This document shows positions 9,432 to 18,219 of a stretch of DNA of 64,000 nucleotides, piece by piece. The notes under the pieces were generated by a model. That model did no database searches, was not told the origin of the DNA, and saw only the letters and a program-made list of their open reading frames with translations. This stretch comes from Pseudomonas mucoides (GTDB lineage Bacteria > Pseudomonadota > Gammaproteobacteria > Pseudomonadales > Pseudomonadaceae). The stretch spans positions 1,748,757 to 1,812,756 of the forward strand of contig NZ_JACOPW010000001.1 in NCBI RefSeq assembly GCF_015461845.1, in the 5' to 3' direction. A program made the translations under genes and the position numbers. Position 1 is the first letter of the stretch. Each line of letters begins with the position of its first letter.

Positions 9432-9974
9432 TTAGCCGCGCTCGCCTTGCAGCCATTGCAACTGGACTTCGTGCTGACCACGGTCGTCGGTGACGAAAAT
9501 CGTCCCTTCGCTGATCATCACGTCCCACTTGATCACCCGTGGCATGTCTTTGGCCAGGGTTTCCAGGATTTCCTGAGGCACGGCAGCAATGTGCACGTTC
9601 TTCAGGTTTTTGATCGCAGGGATCACTTTGGTTTCCCAGACGCGCAGGCTGCCATAAGCCAACAGGCTGGTGCGTTCGGTGCGACGCGAGCACCAGGTCA
9701 GGCGATCGGCGTCTGGCTGGCCGACTTCGATCCAGTGCAGGACGCGGTCGTCCAGGCTCTTTTCCCACAGGGCAGGTTCATCCACGTCTGACAGACCACG
9801 ACCGAATGACAGCTGCTCGTTGTACCAGAAGGCGTAGGCCAACAGCCGCACGGTCATGCGCTCTTCGGTTTCCGAAGGGTGACGGGCGATGGTCTGCTTC
9901 ACGGTCTCGTAGATGCTGCGGTCGAGGTCGGTGAGGTTCAGTTCAAACTTGTAGGTCGTGGACGGCTGGGCCAT
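9432..9974 (-). CDS. yaeQ: YaeQ family protein
   Basis: A 180-aa cytoplasmic protein of the YaeQ family, whose fold resembles PD-(D/E)XK nucleases but whose role is not settled. The start MAQPSTTYKFELNLTDLDR matches the family N-terminus; an upstream in-frame start at 10007 would add 11 residues. Family stretches include RHPSETEERMTVRLLAYAF and LWEKSLDDRVLHWIEVGQPD. It lies 55 nt upstream of recJ on the same strand. Confidence 0.9.
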   Translation of the reverse strand: MAQPSTTYKFELNLTDLDRSIYETVKQTIARHPSETEERMTVRLLAYAFWYNEQLSFGRGLSDVDEPALWEKSLDDRVLHWIEVGQPDADRLTWCSRRTERTSLLAYGSLRVWETKVIPAIKNLKNVHIAAVPQEILETLAKDMPRVIKWDVMISEGTIFVTDDRGQHEVQLQWLQGERG

Positions 9975-10121
9975 GAACGGGCTTCTTGATACGAGGAAAG
10001 GCGGCAAGTCTAACCGATGCTGTAGGCAATCATCGAACTGAAGGCGATTCTGCTTGCTCGTCTGACGTTCGGCTATGTTAAAACGCTATCTCTGCTCAGC
10101 CTTTGTCCTACAGGATCCCGC

Positions 10122-11321
10122 ATGCCGCTCACCGGAAAACCGCTCTCAGGTCTGAAAGTCATCGAATTGGGTACGTTGATCGCCGGGCCGTTTGCCTCGC
10201 GCATTTGCGGCGAGTTTGGCGCCGAAGTGATCAAGATCGAATCCCCCGACGGTGGCGATCCATTGCGCAAATGGCGAAAACTGTACGAAGGCACCTCGCT
10301 GTGGTGGTTCGTCCAGGCGCGCAATAAAAAGTCCCTGACCCTGAACCTGAAACACCCGGATGGCCTGGCGATTCTGAAAAAACTGCTCGCTGAAGCGGAC
10401 ATCCTGATCGAGAATTTTCGCCCCGGTGTGCTGGAAAAGCTCGGCCTGGGTTGGGACGTCCTGCACGCGTTGAACCCGAAACTGGTGATGGTACGTCTCT
10501 CCGGTTTTGGTCAGACCGGGCCGATGAAGGACCAGCCAGGTTTCGGCGCGGTCGGTGAGTCCATGGGCGGCTTGCGCTACATCACCGGTTTCGAAGACCG
10601 ACCACCGGTGCGCACCGGGATTTCCATCGGTGACTCGATTGCAGCACTCTGGGGCGTAATCGGCGCGCTGATGGCCCTGCGTCATCGCGAAGTGAACGGC
10701 GGCCTCGGCCAAGTGGTCGACGTGGCGTTGTATGAAGCCATCTTCGCCATGATGGAAAGCATGGTGCCGGAGTTCGATGTGTTTGGTTTCATTCGCGAAC
10801 GCACCGGCAACATCATGCCGGGCATCACACCCTCTTCGATCCACACCAGCGCCGACGGCAAACATGTGCAGATCGGCGCCAACGGTGATGCAATTTTCAA
10901 ACGGTTCATGCTGATCATCGGCCGCGAAGACCTGGCCAATGACCCGGCACTGACCAGCAACGACGGACGTGACAGCCGTCGTGACGAGATTTACGGCGTG
11001 ATCGATCGCTGGGTCAATTCACTGCCGCTGGATACCGTGATCGAACGGCTGAATCAGGCTGACGTGCCGGCCAGCCGGATCTTCAGTGCCGAAGACATGT
11101 TCAGCGACCCGCAATACCTGGCCAGGGAAATGTTCCTGCAGGCCAAGCTTCCGGACGGTAAAGATTTCAAGATGCCGGGCATTGTGCCGAAACTCTCAGA
11201 GACACCTGGCACTTCGGAATGGGTCGGGCCGCAGTTGGGCGAACACAATGCGCAGGTACTGCACGATCTTGGTTACGACAAGGTACAGATCGAAAAGCTG
11301 CGTGAAGACGGGGCCATCTAA
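10122..11321 (+). CDS. Class III CoA-transferase, CaiB/BaiF family
   Basis: A 399-aa CoA-transferase that moves CoA between acyl groups through an aspartyl thioester. It shows the family start KVIELGTLIAGPFASRICGE, the FGAEVIKIESP segment, ARNKKSLTLNLK, and the catalytic region TGISIGDSIAALWGVIGAL around residues 166-184, which contains the likely active Asp. AGGA precedes the ATG. The partner substrate cannot be read from sequence, and the neighbours (repair genes, a solute-binding protein) do not define a pathway. Confidence 0.88.
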   Translation: MPLTGKPLSGLKVIELGTLIAGPFASRICGEFGAEVIKIESPDGGDPLRKWRKLYEGTSLWWFVQARNKKSLTLNLKHPDGLAILKKLLAEADILIENFRPGVLEKLGLGWDVLHALNPKLVMVRLSGFGQTGPMKDQPGFGAVGESMGGLRYITGFEDRPPVRTGISIGDSIAALWGVIGALMALRHREVNGGLGQVVDVALYEAIFAMMESMVPEFDVFGFIRERTGNIMPGITPSSIHTSADGKHVQIGANGDAIFKRFMLIIGREDLANDPALTSNDGRDSRRDEIYGVIDRWVNSLPLDTVIERLNQADVPASRIFSAEDMFSDPQYLAREMFLQAKLPDGKDFKMPGIVPKLSETPGTSEWVGPQLGEHNAQVLHDLGYDKVQIEKLREDGAI

Positions 11322-11373
11322 GCTGAAGCGCCTGCTTTCATCAGCCCTCCACGCCCCCCGCAACGGGTGCGCA

Positions 11374-12228
11374 ATGGCGGCTTTCTGGCTGTTGGCCGGG
11401 CTGGCACTCCCCGTCTCGGCGCAACCTAAAGAGACGCTGATCTGGTTGCTGCGTGATTTGCCACCGACGATGATCTTCGAGGGCCCGAAAAAAGGTCAGG
11501 GGATCATCGATCAGATGCTGCCGCTGTTGATTGCCGGCATGCCGCAATACGAACACATCCTGATGCGGGTCAACCGCGCCCGCGGTATGCAGATGCTTCA
11601 CGAACCGTCGTTTACCTGCGATCCCTCGCTGGTCTGGACCAAGGAGCGGGAACAGTGGATCGCCTTTTCGATTCCAGCCTTCCGCGCCGTGAGCAATGGA
11701 CTTGTGGTTCGCAAGGAAAATCGACCCGTGCTGGAACCGTTTCTGAGCGATGGTGAAGTCGATTTGGCAGCGCTGTTGGCCGGCAGTGGCAAGAAAGTCG
11801 GCGTGGTGGCCGAACGCAGTTACGGACAAGTCCTCGATGCATTGCTAAAGCAGGCACCGGCCGGTGCTCTGACGCCTCACTACGGCAACGATGCGCTCGG
11901 CAGCCTGTTGCAGATGCAACGTCTGGGACGATTGCAGGTGGTGCTGGGTTACTGGCCAGAAATTCGCTACCTGGCTCGTCAAGAGCACATTTCCGATGAT
12001 GAACTGGCGTTTTATCCGATCAAGGGCACGGGCAAATACATGTCCGGGCACATCGGTTGCACCAATACAGACCAGGGACGCCAGGCGATCAGCAGAATAA
12101 ACCAGCTATTGCGCACACTGCCTCATGAGCGACTGGACCCGTTGTATGCCGACTGGCTCGATCCCGAAAGGCGTAAGGATTATCTGGCAGAAACCAAGGC
12201 GTTTTTCGAGCATCAGGCCGAGCACTGA
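11374..12228 (+). CDS. Periplasmic solute-binding protein, family 3-like
   Basis: A 284-aa secreted protein related to family 3 solute-binding proteins (the amino-acid-binding fold). A hydrophobic start (MAAFWLLAGLALPVSAQ) serves as signal peptide, though the ATG version lacks N-terminal basic residues. The frame is open upstream, and a non-ATG start at 11323 (CTG) just after the CoA-transferase stop would add 17 residues with KR, giving a better signal; I cannot decide. The mature part includes IWLLRDLPPTM and WTKEREQWIAFSIPAFR. No permease or ATPase lies nearby, so it may be an orphan sensor or binding protein. Confidence 0.7.
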   Translation: MAAFWLLAGLALPVSAQPKETLIWLLRDLPPTMIFEGPKKGQGIIDQMLPLLIAGMPQYEHILMRVNRARGMQMLHEPSFTCDPSLVWTKEREQWIAFSIPAFRAVSNGLVVRKENRPVLEPFLSDGEVDLAALLAGSGKKVGVVAERSYGQVLDALLKQAPAGALTPHYGNDALGSLLQMQRLGRLQVVLGYWPEIRYLARQEHISDDELAFYPIKGTGKYMSGHIGCTNTDQGRQAISRINQLLRTLPHERLDPLYADWLDPERRKDYLAETKAFFEHQAEH

Positions 12229-12247
12229 CAAATCGCGGGCAAAAAGA

Positions 12248-12279
12248 AACCCCGAGAAGTGGGGAGACGACTCGGGGTT
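12248..12279. terminator. Intrinsic terminator between convergent genes
   Basis: The stem AACCCCGAG...CTCGGGGTT lies between the solute-binding protein and the leftward DUF3509 gene. On the minus strand a T-rich tract follows, so it mainly serves the DUF3509 gene. Confidence 0.75.
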
Positions 12280-12398
12280 AAACGTGGCCTACATAAAGAC
12301 CAGTAGCAGCAAGCTACAAGCACCGGAGCGCAATGCTTGATCCTGCTGTTACATGGTCTGACTGACCTAAGCGCAGGAAGGTTCCCACAACAATCACG

Positions 12399-12686
12399 TC
12401 AATTTCTGCGAGCCAGCATTTTCTCCTGGGCTGCATTACGCAACGCCGCGATAACACAGGGCTCCAGCCGTCCTTCGGCAATGAGCACGTCGCGGTGCAA
12501 TCCGTCGACGACATCGGTCAGCAGACGCTTGTCGGTCAACTGAGCCTGATTGAAGGCGCGTTCCACCACTATCGCGCCGGTCGCATTCTTCAACGTCACC
12601 AGGCATTCGCCATGGGCACCCGACGGGGTCAGCGTGACCTGATACGGGCTCAGTGCCTCACCGAGCAATAGACTGATACTTTCCAT
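12399..12686 (-). CDS. DUF3509 family protein
   Basis: A 95-aa soluble protein with the DUF3509 pattern seen in many pseudomonads. It starts MESISLLLGEALSPYQVTL, has a Gly-rich turn (PSGAHGECLVTLKN) and ends in a helix (EPCVIAALRNAAQEKML). Function unknown. I chose ATG 12686 with GGTG about 7 nt upstream; a GTG at 12698 is possible. It is monocistronic with its own terminator to the left. Confidence 0.75.
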   Translation of the reverse strand: MESISLLLGEALSPYQVTLTPSGAHGECLVTLKNATGAIVVERAFNQAQLTDKRLLTDVVDGLHRDVLIAEGRLEPCVIAALRNAAQEKMLARRN

Positions 12687-12849
12687 CTCGATCACCACTC
12701 AATAGTCCGAAAACAAAGTGCCTGGGGCGTGCTCACAGTTAATGACCACTGGCCCGAGAAGAAAGTTCTGGATTTCCAGGTGCAGGCGCGTCGGCGCCTC
12801 TGGTCGATAGAGCATGCACGGCAAAGATGACAGGGAAAAAACAGCCGCA

Positions 12850-14202
12850 TCACTTACCCCGCCGCCTGTCTTTATCCGTCCAGCCTCCGAGCAGACCGCG
12901 CAATTGGCCATCGCCGCTGTAGAACGGCACCGTCCACTGATAGATATCCCTGACACCGTTCTTGAACTCCAATTGACGCTCAACGAACCGGGGCTTGCGT
13001 GTACTCAACAGGGTAATGAACTCTGCATGCAAGCGCTCTGCCGTCACTTTGGGCAGGAGATCGAGTTCGATCAACTGTCGCCCCTGAATCTGGTCGAAAC
13101 GGGTTGCCAGACTCTCTTCATAACTTTTGTTGCACATGATCAAACGCCCTTGCAGATCACGTACAAACACCGGATCGGGCATGGCATCCATCAAGGCATG
13201 CTGGAAGGCGAGTTGATCGTTGAGGTTCATCTCATCGTTCAGGTGTTGCTGGTTCAAGCCGGCCAGGCGTCGGTTCCAGAGCAATGAAAGCAGACCAAAA
13301 AGACCGACGACAACCAAGCCCCAACACCCCCAATCGCTAAGCCGCTGCCAGAGGGTGGGCGTCTTCATTGATCCGATTCCGCTGAGCCACGTCAAGCGAA
13401 TGGCCCGCAACTCGGCAGGTGGAAAGGCCTCAAGCGCCTTGTTGAGGATGCTCAGCAACGGCGACTGACCTTTGCGTACGGCCAGATGATCGGCCTCCCA
13501 TTTGCCCTCCACCGCACGCCCGACCTTGAGTTGCCCCAGCGGATACAGCTGCGCCCCGATTTCATTTTCGATGGTGGCAAAGGCTTCACCGCTTTCAACC
13601 AATGCCCTGGCTTCGGCATAGGTTTTGACCGAGCGCAGTTCGATCGCCGGATAGTCGTGGCGAATCGTACCTTCGAGTGCATGCCGGGTCGGCAGCACCA
13701 GGACTTTTTTCGACAACTGCTCGAGGGACTGCACCAGAGGTTCTTCTGCCCGCCCCACGAACACCCAGCCAGCACCACCAAAGGCATGACTGAAATCCAG
13801 AAAGCCTTTGCGTTCGTCATTCACTGCCAGTGTCGTGCTCATGTCCGCGGCGCCGCTTTCCAGACGCCCGAGCATCTGATCAGTGGAAAACGATTCTTCG
13901 TGAACAAACTTCAAGCCTGTCATGGCACTGATGCGATTGAGCAGATCGTTGTTCAAGCCACTCCATCGGCCGTGCTCATCCTTGAACAGATACAACGGGT
14001 ACTGCACCGATGCGACGGTGACTTGCGGGTGCTCGGCAATCCATCGCAATTCCTCTGCGTCGAGTTTGATCGTCGCATCGACAACCGCCTCCTTCGCCTC
14101 GGAATTCACCCATTGCGCTGCCAGCGCCGCGTGGGTAAAGCCCATGACACTGACTAAAAACATCCAGCACACGGCTGGTCCGAGCCTTTTGAAAAACTGC
14201 AT
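12850..14202 (-). CDS. BvgS-like sensor without kinase: solute-binding domain, one TM, PAS
   Basis: A 450-aa membrane protein. A signal peptide (MQFFKRLGPAVCWMFLVSVMGF...) is followed by a periplasmic family 3 solute-binding domain (about 45-275; ADMSTTLAVNDERKGFLDFS). A single TM segment (WGLVVVGLFGLLSLLW, about 294-309) leads to a cytoplasmic PAS/PAC module (QHALMDAMPDPVFVRDLQGR through GLLGGWTDKDRRRGK). In BvgS-type hybrid sensors a histidine kinase follows at exactly this point; here translation stops and the next 150 nt show no kinase remnant. The ATG at 14202 has AAGGAAG 5 nt upstream. It may be a receptor working with a separate kinase or a decayed sensor. Confidence 0.8.
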   Translation of the reverse strand: MQFFKRLGPAVCWMFLVSVMGFTHAALAAQWVNSEAKEAVVDATIKLDAEELRWIAEHPQVTVASVQYPLYLFKDEHGRWSGLNNDLLNRISAMTGLKFVHEESFSTDQMLGRLESGAADMSTTLAVNDERKGFLDFSHAFGGAGWVFVGRAEEPLVQSLEQLSKKVLVLPTRHALEGTIRHDYPAIELRSVKTYAEARALVESGEAFATIENEIGAQLYPLGQLKVGRAVEGKWEADHLAVRKGQSPLLSILNKALEAFPPAELRAIRLTWLSGIGSMKTPTLWQRLSDWGCWGLVVVGLFGLLSLLWNRRLAGLNQQHLNDEMNLNDQLAFQHALMDAMPDPVFVRDLQGRLIMCNKSYEESLATRFDQIQGRQLIELDLLPKVTAERLHAEFITLLSTRKPRFVERQLEFKNGVRDIYQWTVPFYSGDGQLRGLLGGWTDKDRRRGK

Positions 14203-14278
14203 TACCACTTCCTTCGCGATCAACTCGCCCGTCCTTCATGGGGCGAAAACGCAACAAGTGTGGCACGCAGAAATGAGA

Positions 14279-14300
14279 AAGCCCGTCAGGAGACGGGCTT
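14279..14300 (-). terminator. Probable thrC terminator
   Basis: The stem AAGCCCGTC...GACGGGCTT lies 24 nt beyond the thrC stop and is followed on the minus strand by a weak T/C tract. It ends the hom-thrC transcription unit. Confidence 0.65.
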
Positions 14301-14323
14301 CAAAATGTGACAGCTTTTAGCGG

Positions 14324-15733
14324 TTACAACGGCTTGCCACGGTTGCCATGCTGACTGACAAAGGCCTGCACGGCTTTCAGGTCGTTTGGCAACACGGTGC
14401 AACGCTCATCTCTCTCAAACAAATCAGAAAGATGTGTAGGGAGTTCAAGCGCTTTTCCTACACCCGCTTTCTGCACGGCATCCGGGAATTTGACCGGATG
14501 GGCCGTCCCAAGGATCACCATTGGAATGTCCAGACTGCGACGGCACTCGCGCGCAGCCTTCACGCCGATGGCGGTGTGCGGGTCCAGCAGCTCGCCAGTT
14601 TGTTCGTACACTTCGGCGATGGTTTCGCAGGTCTGTGCGTCATCCACGGCCAGGGAATCGAACAGCTTGCGGGCTTCGGTCCAGCGTTCCTGTTCGACGC
14701 TGAAACCGCCACCCTGCTTGAAGCTGTCCATCAGCCCGGCAATCGCTGCGCCGTTGCGACCGTGGAGGTCGAACAGCAGGCGCTCGAAGTTCGACGAGAC
14801 CATGATGTCCATCGACGGCGACAGCGTGGCGTGCAGGGTTTCCTTGACGTACTGATTGCCGCTCATGAAGCGGTGCAGGATATCGTTGCGGTTGGTGGCG
14901 ACGATCAACTGATTGATCGGCAGGCCCATGTTGCGCGCCAGGTAACCGGCGAAGATGTCGCCGAAGTTACCGGTCGGCACCGAGAACGATACCGAACGCG
15001 CCGGGCCACCCAGTTGCAGCGATGCATAGAAGTAGTAAACGATCTGGGCCATGATCCGCGCCCAGTTGATCGAGTTCACCGCGACCAGGCGTGTGCCTTT
15101 GAGGAAGCTCTGGTCGGCGAAGCTCGCCTTGACCATTTCCTGGCAGTCATCGAAGTTGCCTTCGATGGCGATGTTGTGGATGTTCTCGCCGAAGATGGTA
15201 GTCATCTGGCGACGCTGCACTTCGGACACACGGTTGTGCGGGTGCAGGATGAAGATGTCGACGTTTTCGCAGTGCTTGCAGCCTTCGATGGCGGCCGAAC
15301 CGGTATCACCGGAGGTGGCGCCAACGATTACCACGCGTTCCCCGCGCTTTTCCAGCACGTAGTCGAGCAAACGACCGAGCAGTTGCAGGGCAAAGTCTTT
15401 AAACGCCAGGGTCGGGCCGTGGAACAGCTCCAAAACCCATTCGTTGCCGTTCAGCTGACGCAGCGGCGCAACGGCGCTGTGCGAGAACACACCGTAGGTT
15501 TCTTCGAGGATTTTTTTGAAATCGGCGTCCGGGATGCTGCCGGTAACGAACGGGCGCATCACCCGGAAAGCCAGCTCGTGATACGGCAGGCCGGCCCACG
15601 AAGCGATTTCTTCCTGGGTGAATCGTGGCAGGTTTTCCGGGACGTACAGACCGCCGTCGGTGGCGAGACCGGCCAGCAGGACGTCTTCGAAATTCAGGGC
15701 CGGTGCCTGGCCGCGGGTACTGATATAACGCAT
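14324..15733 (-). CDS. thrC: Threonine synthase
   Basis: PLP-dependent enzyme converting O-phosphohomoserine to threonine, 469 aa. The PLP lysine lies in HGPTLAFKDFALQLLGR (about residues 106-122). The phosphate-binding loop is GATSGDTGSAAIEG and the N-terminal MRYISTRGQAP is the class II threonine synthase start. AAAGG precedes the ATG. It lies downstream of hom on the same strand, separated by 109 nt holding an imperfect hairpin. Confidence 0.97.
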   Translation of the reverse strand: MRYISTRGQAPALNFEDVLLAGLATDGGLYVPENLPRFTQEEIASWAGLPYHELAFRVMRPFVTGSIPDADFKKILEETYGVFSHSAVAPLRQLNGNEWVLELFHGPTLAFKDFALQLLGRLLDYVLEKRGERVVIVGATSGDTGSAAIEGCKHCENVDIFILHPHNRVSEVQRRQMTTIFGENIHNIAIEGNFDDCQEMVKASFADQSFLKGTRLVAVNSINWARIMAQIVYYFYASLQLGGPARSVSFSVPTGNFGDIFAGYLARNMGLPINQLIVATNRNDILHRFMSGNQYVKETLHATLSPSMDIMVSSNFERLLFDLHGRNGAAIAGLMDSFKQGGGFSVEQERWTEARKLFDSLAVDDAQTCETIAEVYEQTGELLDPHTAIGVKAARECRRSLDIPMVILGTAHPVKFPDAVQKAGVGKALELPTHLSDLFERDERCTVLPNDLKAVQAFVSQHGNRGKPL

Positions 15734-15767
15734 AGGGGCAAACCTTTGGTTTGAGCTTCAAGTTTCA

Positions 15768-15820
15768 AGCTACAAGCTGCAAGTAAAAGCCGGACTGCCT
15801 TTGACTTGCCGCTTGGAGCT
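15768..15820. repeat. Imperfect inverted repeat in the hom-thrC gap
   Basis: AGCTACAAGCTGCAAGT (15768-15784) pairs with ACTTGCCGCTTGGAGCT (15804-15820), 15 of 17 positions, around a 19-nt loop. Both flanks carry further CAAGCT/AGCTTG iterations. This AAGCTTG-rich motif recurs in pseudomonad intergenic DNA. Confidence 0.6.
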
Positions 15821-15842
15821 CGCAGCTTGCCGCTGCTTTTGT

Positions 15843-17147
15843 TTAGTTCAGGTGCTCGACGCGGATCCGTACAACCGGACCGACCACACCCGTCAACGCT
15901 TCAAGGGCGGCAATCGCGTCGTTCATGTGCTGTTCCAGCACACGGTGCGTCAGCAGGATCATCGGCACCAGACCGTCATGCTCTTCCACTTCTTTCTGCA
16001 TGATCGATTCGATGTTGATGCCGCGCTCCGAGAGGATGCTCGCCACCTGGGCCAACACGCCCGGATGGTCCTTGGCCTGAATGCGCAGGTAGTAGGCGCT
16101 TTCGCAGGCTTCGATCGGCAGGATCGGATGCGCCGACAACGAATCCGGCTGGAAGGCCAGGTGCGGTACGCGGTTTTCCGGGTCGGAGGTCATGGCGCGA
16201 ACCACGTCCACCAGGTCGGCGATCACCGACGAAGCGGTTGGCTCCATGCCGGCACCTGCGCCGTAGAACAGGGTCGAACCGGCAGCATCGCCATTGACCA
16301 TGACGGCGTTCATCACGCCGTTGACATTGGCGATCAAACGATCGGCCGGAATCAGCGTCGGATGCACACGCAACTCGATACCGGCCGCAGTGCTGCGAGC
16401 CACGCCGAGGTGCTTGATGCGGTAGCCCAGCGCTTCGGCGTAATTCACGTCAGCGGTGGTCAGCTTGGTGATGCCTTCGGTGTAAGCCTTGTCGAACTGC
16501 AGCGGGATACCGAACGCGATGGACGCCAGGATCGTCAGCTTGTGAGCGGCATCGATACCTTCAACGTCGAAGGTCGGATCGGCTTCGGCGTAGCCCAGGG
16601 CTTGCGCCTCGGCCAGCACGTCTTCGAAGGTGCGACCTTTCTCACGCATTTCAGTGAGGATGAAGTTGCCGGTGCCGTTGATGATGCCGGCGACCCAGTT
16701 GATGCGGTTGGCGGACAGGCCTTCACGGATCGCCTTGATCACCGGAATGCCACCGGCCACAGCCGCTTCGAACGCCACGATCACGCCTTTCTCGCGAGCC
16801 TTGGCGAAAATTTCATTACCGTGAACGGCAATCAATGCCTTGTTCGCGGTGACCACATGCTTGCCATTCTCGATGGCCTTGAGTACCAGCTCGCGGGCAA
16901 CGGTGTAGCCGCCCATCAGCTCTATAACGATGTCGATCTCAGGGTTCGTGGCCACTTCGAAGACATCGTTGGTAATCGCAATACCGGTCGTCTGGAACTG
17001 AGGCTTTGGCGTGCGCATGGCAATTTGTGCCACTTCGATTCCACGCCCGGCACGACGAGCAATTTCCTCGGCGTTGCGCTGAAGTACGTTGAAGGTACCG
17101 CCACCGACGGTTCCTAACCCACAGATGCCTACTTTGACCGGTTTCAC
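15843..17147 (-). CDS. hom: Homoserine dehydrogenase
   Basis: NAD(P)-dependent reduction of aspartate semialdehyde to homoserine, the branch point to threonine and methionine. The GTG start at 17147 gives 434 aa beginning with KPVKVGICGLGTVGGGTF (Rossmann motif); GGGGAG lies 6 nt upstream. The catalytic domain includes GYRIKHLG and the C-terminus carries an ACT regulatory domain (PGVLAQVASILSERGINIES, about residues 360-380) for allosteric control by amino acids. An ATG 30 nt upstream is less likely. Confidence 0.97.
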   Translation of the reverse strand: MKPVKVGICGLGTVGGGTFNVLQRNAEEIARRAGRGIEVAQIAMRTPKPQFQTTGIAITNDVFEVATNPEIDIVIELMGGYTVARELVLKAIENGKHVVTANKALIAVHGNEIFAKAREKGVIVAFEAAVAGGIPVIKAIREGLSANRINWVAGIINGTGNFILTEMREKGRTFEDVLAEAQALGYAEADPTFDVEGIDAAHKLTILASIAFGIPLQFDKAYTEGITKLTTADVNYAEALGYRIKHLGVARSTAAGIELRVHPTLIPADRLIANVNGVMNAVMVNGDAAGSTLFYGAGAGMEPTASSVIADLVDVVRAMTSDPENRVPHLAFQPDSLSAHPILPIEACESAYYLRIQAKDHPGVLAQVASILSERGINIESIMQKEVEEHDGLVPMILLTHRVLEQHMNDAIAALEALTGVVGPVVRIRVEHLN

Positions 17148-17164
17148 TGTGAACTCCCCATAAA

Positions 17165-17211
17165 ACGGCCGACTCAAGGTCGGCCGTGAAAACAGCCGCG
17201 TGCTCGCGGCT
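17165..17211. terminator. Two tandem hairpins between dsbC and hom
   Basis: ACGGCCGAC...GTCGGCCGT (17165-17187) is followed by AGCCGCG...CGCGGCT (17194-17211). They lie in the leader upstream of hom and downstream of dsbC. No strong T tract is present, so they could be a weak terminator or an mRNA-stabilising structure. Confidence 0.45.
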
Positions 17212-17280
17212 CTCTATTAATGGCCTGGCGATGACGCTGCCGGACCACGATCGTCAATGGCTGACCGTGACGATGCGAAT

Positions 17281-18012
17281 TTACTTCGCGCCCAATGCCA
17301 GTTTGGCGACTTGTGGCGCAGGCTGGTAGCCCGGAATGACCTGACCGTCGGCCAAAACGATGGCCGGTGTGCCGTTCACGCCGATCGACTGACCGAGGGC
17401 GAACTGTTTGGAAACCGGGTTATCGCACTTGGCGGCCTTGATTTCCTTGCCGTCGACCATTTTGTCCATGGCCGCTTTCTTGTCTTTCGAGCACCAGACC
17501 GCTTGCAGTTGCTCGTCACCCGGCGAGCCCAGGCCCTGACGCGGGAACGCGACGTAGCGCACTTCGATGCCGCGCTTGTTCAGCTCAGGCACTTCGGCGT
17601 GCAGTTTGTGGCAGTACGGGCAGGTGGTGTCGGTGAACACGGTAATGTGCGACTTGGTTTCACCGATGGCCGGGTAGACCACAGTTTCCGCGACAGGGAT
17701 TGCGTTGACCAGTTTGGACACGCCCAGGCGTTCGGTCTTCTCGGTCAGGTTGACCGGTTTGCCGTCCTTGAGCTGGAACAGGTAGCCCTGAACCACATAT
17801 TGGCCATCGGCGCTGGCGTAGAGCACGCGGCTGCCTTGCAGTTTGACTTCGTACAGGCCCGGCAGCGGACTGGCGGAGATGCTTTCTACCGGTACTTCGA
17901 GCTGGAGGTTTTCCAGGCTTTTACGAATGGCTTTGTCGGCCGCGTCATCGGCGACGGCAAAGGTGCTGACCAACGCAATGGCGGCGGCGGCGAAAATCTG
18001 GGTCAGACGCAT
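17281..18012 (-). CDS. dsbC: Thiol:disulfide interchange protein DsbC
   Basis: Periplasmic disulfide isomerase, 243 aa from the ATG at 18012 (AGGAG upstream). Signal peptide MRLTQIFAAAAIALVSTFAVA (1-21) is followed by the dimerisation domain and a thioredoxin fold with the active site CPYC at 131-134 (FTDTTCPYCHKLH). The cis-Pro loop lies in NGTPAIVLADG. A second Cys pair (WCSKDKKA...AKCDN) fits the structural disulfide of DsbC. It sits between xerD and hom, as in other pseudomonads. Confidence 0.96.
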   Translation of the reverse strand: MRLTQIFAAAAIALVSTFAVADDAADKAIRKSLENLQLEVPVESISASPLPGLYEVKLQGSRVLYASADGQYVVQGYLFQLKDGKPVNLTEKTERLGVSKLVNAIPVAETVVYPAIGETKSHITVFTDTTCPYCHKLHAEVPELNKRGIEVRYVAFPRQGLGSPGDEQLQAVWCSKDKKAAMDKMVDGKEIKAAKCDNPVSKQFALGQSIGVNGTPAIVLADGQVIPGYQPAPQVAKLALGAK

Positions 18013-18173
18013 GAGAACTCCTGAAGGCGGACAAATGGGACGATCAGAACGCCCGTGCCGAAACACCGGGTCATAACCGCCCATCGTACAAACCGGCAAA
18101 GCCTACCACATAAGGTCCGTGTGGCCGAATGCGCCTGATGCACGACATTTCGCTCACGGTGCCCGACGCTTTA

Positions 18174-18210
18174 TGTAGCGGCTGGCGCAGCCTGCGTCCG
18201 GCTGCTACAG
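18174..18210. repeat. Short palindromic repeat, GTAGC type
   Basis: TGTAGCGGCTGGCGCAGCCT is followed by GCGTCCGGCTGCTACAG, an inverted pair of the GTAGCnGC...GCnGCTAC class that recurs at 26939 and 30356. It lies just beyond the xerD stop. Confidence 0.6.
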
Positions 18211-18219
18211 AGTCCTGTG

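Noticed and set aside
12699..12849. Remnant of a histidine kinase after the PAS-domain sensor
   Set aside because: The frame after the stop shows no H-box (no HEIRTP-like string) or ATPase motifs, so I did not call a pseudogene.
15801..17117. 438-codon plus-strand frame opposite hom
   Set aside because: Shadow frame rich in His, Arg and Gln. hom has a complete domain set on the minus strand.
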